Shown: piece by piece, positions 1 through 5,197 of the stretch
Layout of the letters: the number at the start of each line of letters is the position of its first letter
How positions within the stretch are numbered: the stretch's first letter is position 1
Assembly: GCA_029069015.1 (NCBI GenBank)
Contig: JAIEBL010000009.1
Span: 1-7,023 of the forward strand
Reading direction: 5' to 3'
Length of the DNA: 7,023 nucleotides
DNA from: Clostridiales bacterium
GTDB lineage: Bacteria > Bacillota > Clostridia > Christensenellales > Pumilibacteraceae
Notes under the pieces: generated by a model
What the model was told of the DNA's origin: nothing
Databases searched by the model: none
What the model saw: only the letters and a program-made list of their open reading frames with translations
Made by a program: the position numbers and the translations under genes

Positions 1-8
1 CGGCGAGG

Positions 9-761
9 CTATTTTAAAAGCGCGTGCAGACATGCCGCATCGGCAAAATAATTTTCCTCCGAATCGTCTTTGGTAAATTCCAAAAGACAGGGAATCTCGC
101 GGTCGATCTTTCTGAGTGCGGCTATATATTTTTCCCACTTCTCTTTGCCCTCTTCGAGCATATACCGATCCCAACCGATCCAATTGTATACATGTACCGT
201 TTGGATATACGCGGAAAGCAGTTCGATGTTTGCAAGGTTATCTTCTGCTCTCGGACAAATCGGCTGCCAATACGTTTTCACATTTGGGTGCGCAATGTCA
301 CAAAGCGCCTGCAAAGCTTGCGAGCCACCGTCGCAAACCGTGTTTTGGTGATGCTCGAAGCAGACCGTCACGCCGTATTCCGCGGCCTTTTCTCCCACCT
401 TTTGCATCCGCTCCACAAATGCCGCGTATGCTCGTTCGCTCGTTTCCGCACGTCCCTGTTCCGATGCCCATATGCGCACGCGGTCCGTTCCTAAAACAAG
501 GGCGGTTTCGGCCGTCTTTTCAAACTCGCCGATATAATCGTCAACCTTCGTAGGTGAATAATAGCTTCCGTACGAAAACACACGTAGCCCCTCATCGCGA
601 CAACGCGCGGCGGCGTCACGCGCCGCTTGGCTGTCTGTCGGCGGGACATGGATATCGCCGCCCCACTCGATCCCAAGCAAATTCGCTTCTTTACAGAGCG
701 CGACCACTTCTTTGATGCTCTTTTTGCGAAACGTAACCGAGGTCAAACCCGAAATCAACAT
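9..761 (-). CDS. Sugar phosphate isomerase/epimerase-like TIM-barrel protein
   Basis: A 250-residue protein of the xylose-isomerase-like TIM-barrel superfamily (AP endonuclease 2 fold). These are usually cytoplasmic, metal-dependent isomerases, epimerases or dehydratases of sugars and keto-sugars. Visible barrel motifs: an N-terminal strand SGLTSVTFR, IEWGGDIHVP (E32, H38), FEHHQNT (E136, H137, H138), HVYNW (H190) and LLEFTKDD (E228). E136, H190 and E228 are plausible metal ligands. The strand that normally supplies a D-x-x-H pair instead reads TYWQP (W165, Q166), so the metal site is not the textbook one. The length is slightly short for the family but all strands appear present. The start is ATG at 761, with an AGGAG SD at 771-775 beside the upstream gene's TGA, implying translational coupling to the dehydrogenase gene 15 bp upstream. 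Substrate unknown; neighbours suggest a sugar acid or keto-sugar. Fold assignment is firm, reaction is not. Confidence 0.85.
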   Translation of the reverse strand: MLISGLTSVTFRKKSIKEVVALCKEANLLGIEWGGDIHVPPTDSQAARDAAARCRDEGLRVFSYGSYYSPTKVDDYIGEFEKTAETALVLGTDRVRIWASEQGRAETSERAYAAFVERMQKVGEKAAEYGVTVCFEHHQNTVCDGGSQALQALCDIAHPNVKTYWQPICPRAEDNLANIELLSAYIQTVHVYNWIGWDRYMLEEGKEKWEKYIAALRKIDREIPCLLEFTKDDSEENYFADAACLHALLK

Positions 762-770
762 AAATGTGCT

Positions 771-775
771 CTCCT
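771..775 (-). promoter_or_regulatory. Ribosome binding site coupling isomerase to dehydrogenase
   Basis: On the minus strand AGGAG lies 9 nt before the ATG at 761 and directly follows the TGA stop (777-779) of the upstream dehydrogenase gene. Ribosomes finishing that gene would sit on this site, so the two genes are very probably one transcript with coupled translation. It also fixes the isomerase start. Confidence 0.75.
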
Positions 776-776
776 A

Positions 777-1772
777 TCACGCCATCGTCGCAAGCATAGA
801 CGCAAACACTTCGCTCTTACACGGCTGACCGCTTATCACGCATTCGTAGGCGGCGAGCGCGTCGTCCGCCATGCGTACGACCTCATTGCCCCAACTGCCG
901 TCGATATGCGGCGTTAAAATCACGTTTTTCATTGTATAAAGCGGGCTTCCCTCAATCGGCGGTTCGGGATCTGTAACGTCTAAAATAGCAAGCCGTCCCT
1001 GCTCTTCGCCGAGTGCACGGATCAAGTCGGCTTCCCTGACCTGCCGTCCGCGCCCCGAATTGATAAATACCGCGTGTCTTTTCATGCGCGAAAAGCAACC
1101 GTAGTCGAGCATACCCGCCGTTTGATCGTTATTGGCAAGGTGGTTGGAAATCACGTCGCTGCTTTCAAACAGCGTATGTAAATCGACCTTTTTTACCCCG
1201 AGCATCGAGGCGCACTCGTCGGATAAAAACGGGTCGAACACCACCACGTTTACGGCAAGGTTCCCAAGCTTTTCCGCCACGAGCGAACCGATCATACCCG
1301 CGCCGATCAGCCCCACCGTCGTCCCGAAATTGCCTTTAAACGCAAGCGCGGTTTCCGTCTTTTGCGCATAAGACGGCACGGAAAGCGTATGGAAAAAGCC
1401 CTTGTTTGCAAGCACGATTTGCGCAAACACCGCTTCCGCTACGGGTACGGCGTTTGCCGCCCAGGCAGAAAACACGCGCACGCCGCACGAGAGAAAATTG
1501 CGCGCAAATACCTGCACGCTGCCCGCCGCATAGAACACGCATTCAAGCGAAGGAAAATACTTCTTTATCTGTTCCATCGTAAAATTCGGCATGCCCCAGG
1601 TGCAAAACGCGTAGCGGACGCCTTTTAAAGCCGCTTTGTGCTCTTCCAGATTCTGTCTGCCGATCAGCGCTCGCACGCAGTCGCCGAGCGCAAAAACTTT
1701 TTCCTTACGCCCTAAGCCGAACACACGGTTCGTGTTCTCTTCGCTTTCCCCTAAGAATGCAAACGTTGCCAT
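777..1772 (-). CDS. D-isomer-specific 2-hydroxyacid dehydrogenase, NAD(P)-dependent
   Basis: A 331-residue cytoplasmic oxidoreductase of the D-2-hydroxyacid dehydrogenase family, which interconverts 2-keto acids and D-2-hydroxy acids with NAD(P)H. A split substrate domain (about 1-105 and the C-terminal tail) flanks a Rossmann domain (about 106-295). The dinucleotide motif is GLIGAGMIG, with glycines 157, 159 and 162. The catalytic triad is complete: R241 in INSGRGRQV, E270 in DVTDPEPP and H289 in LTPHIDGS. Length is normal. An acidic residue follows the next strand (VVVFDPF, D180), suggesting NAD preference by analogy. The ATG at 1772 is preceded by AGAGGGG at close spacing, a modest SD. It is the first gene of the minus-strand operon and diverges from the DUF2264 gene. 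Substrate is not predictable; glyoxylate/hydroxypyruvate reductase-like or sugar-acid activity would fit. The N-terminal FCTWGMP motif resembles a subgroup found in Clostridia sugar clusters (from memory). Confidence 0.93.
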   Translation of the reverse strand: MATFAFLGESEENTNRVFGLGRKEKVFALGDCVRALIGRQNLEEHKAALKGVRYAFCTWGMPNFTMEQIKKYFPSLECVFYAAGSVQVFARNFLSCGVRVFSAWAANAVPVAEAVFAQIVLANKGFFHTLSVPSYAQKTETALAFKGNFGTTVGLIGAGMIGSLVAEKLGNLAVNVVVFDPFLSDECASMLGVKKVDLHTLFESSDVISNHLANNDQTAGMLDYGCFSRMKRHAVFINSGRGRQVREADLIRALGEEQGRLAILDVTDPEPPIEGSPLYTMKNVILTPHIDGSWGNEVVRMADDALAAYECVISGQPCKSEVFASMLATMA

Positions 1773-1805
1773 TTTGCCCCTCTGCTTATATCGCTATTTG
1801 TCACT

Positions 1806-1835
1806 ATTTTAGCCGCATCGAGCACGGTTTGTCAA
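1806..1835 (-). promoter_or_regulatory. Sigma-A-type promoter of the dehydrogenase-isomerase operon
   Basis: Read on the minus strand, a perfect -35 TTGACA (1830-1835) is followed by 18 bp and a -10 TAAAAT (1806-1811, five of six consensus bases). Transcription would begin near 1799, giving a leader of about 27 nt before the ATG at 1772. The -35 box lies in the left arm of the palindrome at 1828-1852. Confidence 0.75.
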
Positions 1836-1852
1836 TGGTTTCCATAGACAAA
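1828..1852. promoter_or_regulatory. Palindromic operator candidate shared by two divergent promoters
   Basis: A 25-bp dyad with left arm TTTGTCAATGG, a 3-bp TTT centre and right arm CCATAGACAAA. Ten of eleven arm positions pair; only the seventh from each end fails. The arms contain the -35 boxes of both divergent promoters (1830-1835 minus, 1845-1850 plus). A dimeric repressor or activator bound here would control both operons. Part of the symmetry is expected simply because two -35 boxes face away from each other, but the inner ATGG/CCAT and outer AA/TT pairs are additional. Regulator family not recognised; none is encoded in the window. Confidence 0.6.
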
Positions 1853-1873
1853 TCAAAAAAACGGTGCTATACT
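1845..1873 (+). promoter_or_regulatory. Sigma-A-type promoter of the DUF2264 gene
   Basis: A -35 TAGACA (1845-1850, five of six consensus), an ideal 17-bp spacer and a -10 TATACT (1868-1873, five of six), with an extended -10 TG at 1865-1866. Transcription would start near 1880, leaving about 38 nt of leader before the ATG at 1918. The -35 lies in the right arm of the palindrome at 1828-1852. Confidence 0.8.
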
Positions 1874-1906
1874 TTTTGTATATAGCGAAGCGGTATTTCG
1901 CGCACA

Positions 1907-1912
1907 GAGGTG
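1907..1912 (+). promoter_or_regulatory. Ribosome binding site of the DUF2264 gene
   Basis: GAGGTG, matching the 3' end of 16S rRNA, sits 5 nt before the ATG at 1918. It favours that ATG over an in-frame GTG at 1864, which lies inside the promoter spacer upstream of the predicted transcription start. Confidence 0.8.
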
Positions 1913-1917
1913 GTACT

Positions 1918-3972
1918 ATGGCATTTACTCCCAAAGCAACCGATTTTACGCGTAGCCCGTATACGGGGCTCACGCGCGAGAGCTGGATAGAGGCGGCGCA
2001 CTATCTTTTGGACGGCGTATTCGGGCACATAAAGAAATTTACCGACCCCGTCATCGTGCCGCGCTCAGAGACGCGCATCACCTATCCGCACCTGTCTGCA
2101 CCCGCCGAACAACAGCAAATCGAGCGGCAAGCGGAAATCTTCGAGGGGCTGACGCGATCCTTCTTTTTAGCCGCGCCCCTCATCCACGACAATCCCGACG
2201 CTACGAGCGACGGACACCTCTTGCGCGACTACTACAAGGCGCACATCCTTCGCGCCTGCATGCGCGGCGATTCTCTGTACGTCGGCTCATACGAAGACCT
2301 GCAAGAAGCGACGCACCACGCCTCTCCCAACCGCTGCTTTCAGCAAACGGTGGAAACGAGCGCGCTCGTGATCGGGCTTTGGGCATGCAAAACGGAGATT
2401 TGGGACACCTATACCAAACAGGAAAAGGACGTCATTGCCGCACTGATTTCGAGCTTTGCGCACGCCCCTACCGTCCCGCAGAACTGGCGACTTTTCAACA
2501 TGCTCGACCTGGCTTTTTTGCATGCCGAGGGGTATCAAATCGACGAAGAAATCATGCTCGACCATGCGTCAAGCATCCTTGCCTATTATGCGGGCGACGG
2601 CTGGTACAGAGACGGGCAGAGCTTCGACTACTATTCTGTGTGGGCGTTTCAGCTGTACGCGCCCATTTGGAACGTTTGGTACGGCTATGAGCACCTGCCC
2701 GAAATTGCCGCCGCTTTCGAAGAAAACGCCCATGCGCTCATAAAGACGTACCCCGATTTCTTTGACGAAGACGGACACATGAACGCTTGGGGCAGGAGCA
2801 CGATCTACCGCTTTGCGGCGGTTTCCCCTTTCTACGGCAACACCCTGCTCTCAAAGCCTTCGCTTGATTACGGCCGCGCACGGCGCATTGCGTCGGGTTG
2901 CTTGTTGCAATTTTTGACGCGCGAGGACCTTACGAAAAACGGCGTCCCCACGCTCGGCTTTTACGGGCAGTTTTCCCCGCTCGTGCAAGGCTATTCCTGC
3001 GCCGAATCGGTGCTTTGGATGAACAAAGCGTTCCTCTTGCTCCTGCTCCCTGCCTCGCACCCTTTCTGGACAGAAAAGGAAAACAACGGCACGTGGGACG
3101 CGCTCAAAGGTCGCGAAGTCAAAACGACCGTTTTAAACGGCCCTGCGCTTGCGTTTTCCAACCATAAGGCAAACGGCACGACCTATTTGCGTAGCGGCAA
3201 AGTCGTCAAAGAGCGCGGCGCCGATCACGACCTTTGGTGCTACGGTAAGCTCTGCTATGCTACGAAATACCCGTGGGAAAGCGCAAGCCAAAACGAAATA
3301 GAATCGCAGCAATACGTGCTCAAAGACGACACGAGCGGAGAAATCCAAAAGGCAAACGCCACGTTCTGGCACGGCGAAAAAGACGGCGTGCTGTACCGCC
3401 GCCAATTCTTTTCGTACGGTACGGACCGCGAAACGTCCTGGATACAGGGCATTAACCTTGCCGATTTCGCCGTTCCGTACGGCATATTCCGCGCCGATAA
3501 ACTGCGGATATACCACCGCCCCGTGTCCCTCACGCTCGGCACGTTCGGCTTCCCCGACAACGACACGCAAATCATCCGCAAGCAAAAGGGCGACGCGCAA
3601 GCCGTGATTTTAAAGGGCTACGACGCTACGGGACATAAAAAGCAGCTTGCCTTTACGATTTTTAACGGTTGGGACAAAATCGAGGTCTTAAAAAGCACGG
3701 GCACAAACCCCGACAGCGCGCACTCCATCGTGCTCTACGCCACGACGGCACGCAAAAAGGAATACGGGTACGAACCGTATTTGCTCGTGTCGCAGACGCT
3801 CACGCGCGAGGACCACGAAGACTTCTTGGACGACGACCTCTTCCCGCTCAAAAACCTGCATGCTTCGGACGAGCGCGGATACTCCGCTTTCGGAAAAACG
3901 ATACTCAAATTCACAGACGGCACGCAGAAAGTCATTGATTTCAACGGCATCGAGGGCAATCTGCAACTTTAA
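1918..3972 (+). CDS. DUF2264 family protein, putative cytoplasmic glycan/uronate-processing enzyme
   Basis: A 684-residue protein of the DUF2264 family (PF10022), close to the usual full length. The N-terminus has the family signature RSPYTGLTRESW (12-23). Residues about 15-390 form a helical alpha/alpha-toroid rich in aromatics and acidic residues: QNWRLFNMLDLAFL (188-201), GDGWYRDGQSFDYYS (226-240), AWGRSTIYRF (290-299) and GYSCAESVLWMNKA (358-371). About 395-684 is a beta-rich C-terminal domain. This toroid-plus-sandwich layout resembles polysaccharide lyases and unsaturated-glucuronyl hydrolases. I recall the family being linked to CAZy GH154 (glucuronidase), but cannot verify it. No signal peptide or membrane segment is seen, so it probably acts on imported oligosaccharides in the cytoplasm. 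The start is set by GAGGTG at 1907-1912 and a promoter ending at 1873. It diverges from the dehydrogenase-isomerase operon and probably shares its regulator. Family assignment is strong; substrate is inferred. Confidence 0.92.
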   Translation: MAFTPKATDFTRSPYTGLTRESWIEAAHYLLDGVFGHIKKFTDPVIVPRSETRITYPHLSAPAEQQQIERQAEIFEGLTRSFFLAAPLIHDNPDATSDGHLLRDYYKAHILRACMRGDSLYVGSYEDLQEATHHASPNRCFQQTVETSALVIGLWACKTEIWDTYTKQEKDVIAALISSFAHAPTVPQNWRLFNMLDLAFLHAEGYQIDEEIMLDHASSILAYYAGDGWYRDGQSFDYYSVWAFQLYAPIWNVWYGYEHLPEIAAAFEENAHALIKTYPDFFDEDGHMNAWGRSTIYRFAAVSPFYGNTLLSKPSLDYGRARRIASGCLLQFLTREDLTKNGVPTLGFYGQFSPLVQGYSCAESVLWMNKAFLLLLLPASHPFWTEKENNGTWDALKGREVKTTVLNGPALAFSNHKANGTTYLRSGKVVKERGADHDLWCYGKLCYATKYPWESASQNEIESQQYVLKDDTSGEIQKANATFWHGEKDGVLYRRQFFSYGTDRETSWIQGINLADFAVPYGIFRADKLRIYHRPVSLTLGTFGFPDNDTQIIRKQKGDAQAVILKGYDATGHKKQLAFTIFNGWDKIEVLKSTGTNPDSAHSIVLYATTARKKEYGYEPYLLVSQTLTREDHEDFLDDDLFPLKNLHASDERGYSAFGKTILKFTDGTQKVIDFNGIEGNLQL

Positions 3973-3992
3973 AATCAAATACGTAAATACAC

Positions 3993-4030
3993 AAAACAAG
4001 CCGCAAGGAATTCTCCTTACGGCTTGTTTT
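3993..4030. terminator. Bidirectional rho-independent terminator
   Basis: A hairpin of arms 3993-4009 and 4014-4030 with a 4-nt loop (ATTC). Sixteen of seventeen positions pair, with one C/A mismatch (4004/4019). The core CAAGCCG/CGGCTTG is GC-rich and the outer pairs are A/T. It is followed on the plus strand by TTTTTGTTTG, and on the minus strand by TTTTGTGTATTT. It lies 20 bp after the DUF2264 stop and 30 bp after the spore-coat gene stop, so it serves both converging transcripts. Confidence 0.93.
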
Positions 4031-4060
4031 TGTTTGTTGGTATGCGTTTCTTTTCGGGTT

Positions 4061-4591
4061 TTATGCCGCCATTTTGTTTGCGGTCTTATATTTCCAAATC
4101 ATTTCCGCATGGTTCTGCTCGTCGGTCATGATGGCGTTCAGCACGTTCCGCACTTCGGGAGAAGCAAAGTAGAAAAGGTCGTTATTGTAGGTGGTCGCGA
4201 CGTATTTTTCGGTGGCGATAATATCGGTGCACAAGAACTTGTCGAATTCCTTGCTCGTCGGGTCGCCCGTGTGCGTGGCTTGCGGCTCGTACTTTACGGC
4301 GCTCGCCGTACGGCTCTTGATCGTGGGCACCGTGCCCGTGCTGAGCGATTCGAGCATATCGTAATGGTATTGCTCCGTCTTCAAAAGCTTTTTGAACAGC
4401 TTTTTCAGTTCCGGGTCTTTTGCCTGCTTTGCGTAGAAGTCGTACTTCTGTACGCAAAGTTGCTCTTGATTTTTGAGCTCGGTAATGAGTTGCACTTCTT
4501 TTTGGTTCAGTTTCATTTTGCTTGTTTGCACGGTTTGTTCGTAGACGGTCGGCGTGCAATTCTCCTTTTCGTTTTTTTGTCTACGCAACAA
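4061..4591 (-). CDS. CotF-like spore coat protein (ferritin-like four-helix domain)
   Basis: A helical protein of up to 176 residues resembling clostridial CotF/Coat_F spore coat proteins (PF07875), structural proteins of the spore surface. Numbered from the TTG at 4591, the core runs from KLNQKEVQLITELKNQEQLC (27-46) through an E-Q-Y-H-Y segment around 93-97, then TDIIATEKYVATTYN and MTDEQNHAEMIWKYKT near the C-terminus. These E/H-containing helices are typical of the ferritin-like fold. The start is uncertain. The longest frame opens at TTG 4591 with no SD. An ATG at 4516 (M26) gives 151 residues and begins at the domain, but also lacks an SD. A good AAGGAG (4562-4567) lies between them without a standard in-frame start at proper distance. 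It follows the surface-protein gene by 36 bp with no terminator between, so read-through is likely; no convincing sporulation promoter was found. Family assignment is good but not certain. Confidence 0.8.
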   Translation of the reverse strand: MLRRQKNEKENCTPTVYEQTVQTSKMKLNQKEVQLITELKNQEQLCVQKYDFYAKQAKDPELKKLFKKLLKTEQYHYDMLESLSTGTVPTIKSRTASAVKYEPQATHTGDPTSKEFDKFLCTDIIATEKYVATTYNNDLFYFASPEVRNVLNAIMTDEQNHAEMIWKYKTANKMAA

Positions 4592-4627
4592 TTCTTGCCA
4601 AAAGCAAAAAACTTATTCGCTGTCTTT

Positions 4628-5197
4628 TTAAATTACGCTAAGCGCCGCAATCGGCACGGTCTTCTCGTTCCCCGCCGCCGTCGTAAGCCGCACGGAATAT
4701 TCGCCCGCATCCGCAGCGGAAAGATTTTCAAGCGTCAGCGTTTGCCCCGTCTGCCCCGCAAGTTCTTCGCCGTCTTTGAGCCATTGCACGCTTACAAGCG
4801 TTGCGCTCGTTTCTACCGAAAGCGTGACCGCCCCGCCGTTTTTCCGCGTTATGCTCTGATGCACGCTATACACGGGGAAATCGCACGCTACGGTATAATC
4901 GCCCTCAAAGGTAATTCTCCCTGTCTGCGCCCAATTCGCGGCGCTGTCCTGCACGGATACGACCACAGACGAGATATGCGTGCCGCTTTGTAAACCGAAC
5001 ATATACAGCGGCACTTTGAACTCGAACAGCGCGTCGCTATACGAAAGTTGCAAACCGTTGTGCCCCGTATCCGAATCGTGGTTAAAGTATACGAAGCCGC
5101 TCGATTGCACGTACAGCCAATACGATACACCGCTGTCCGCATTCGTAAGCCGCAGGTTAAACACGGGCGCACCCGATGCGTGCGGCAAACTTGCCAT
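4628..5197 (-). pseudogene. Frameshifted 3' part of the DUF4832 surface protein: CBM9-like remainder and Ig-like domain
   Basis: This 189-codon frame continues the large surface protein across the frameshift at 5208-5215. The first ~100 residues are the rest of a beta-sandwich that begins in the upstream frame. Joined with one A removed, the junction reads LYLKADEKNLYIMASLP, the A-x-D/E-x-x-L-Y-I pattern of CBM9-like/DOMON-like carbohydrate-binding domains. The last ~80 residues are an Ig-like domain (I-set-like) with SVQWLKDGEEL (core Trp) and LSAADAGEYSVRL (tyrosine corner). Its ATG at 5197 has no SD and starts mid-strand of a domain, and an in-frame TGA at 5225-5227 closes the frame just upstream. 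Independent translation is therefore unlikely. It would be extracytoplasmic as part of the anchored protein, serving carbohydrate or surface binding. Alternatively the whole gene is intact and the frameshift is a sequencing error. Confidence 0.75.

Noticed and set aside
1831..1849. Catabolite-repression (cre) site inside the palindrome.
   Set aside because: The best alignment to the cre consensus misses several fixed positions, including the central CG, so CcpA binding cannot be claimed.
1885..1901. Small hairpin GCGAA/TTCGC in the DUF2264 leader as a riboswitch or attenuator.
   Set aside because: It is only five base pairs with a 7-nt loop, there is no terminator partner, and the leader is about 38 nt, too short for a known riboswitch.
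1864..1917. In-frame GTG at 1864 as the DUF2264 start, adding 18 residues.
   Set aside because: It lies within the -35/-10 spacer upstream of the predicted transcription start, has no SD, and adds residues unlike the family N-terminus.
4586..4604. Sigma-54-like TGGCA...TTGC on the minus strand upstream of the spore-coat gene.
   Set aside because: The spacing between the GG and GC dinucleotides is 11, not the required 10, and it overlaps the possible TTG start.
3860..4993. 377-codon open frame on the plus strand crossing the end of DUF2264, the terminator and the spore-coat gene.
   Set aside because: It runs through a strong terminator, is antisense to two clear genes, and its product is an F/L/V/R-rich mix with no domain pattern, typical of an antisense shadow.
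4628..5197. The Ig-containing frame as a separate gene starting at ATG 5197.
   Set aside because: It has no SD and begins inside a CBM9-like strand, and the upstream frame supplies exactly the missing part of the domain.
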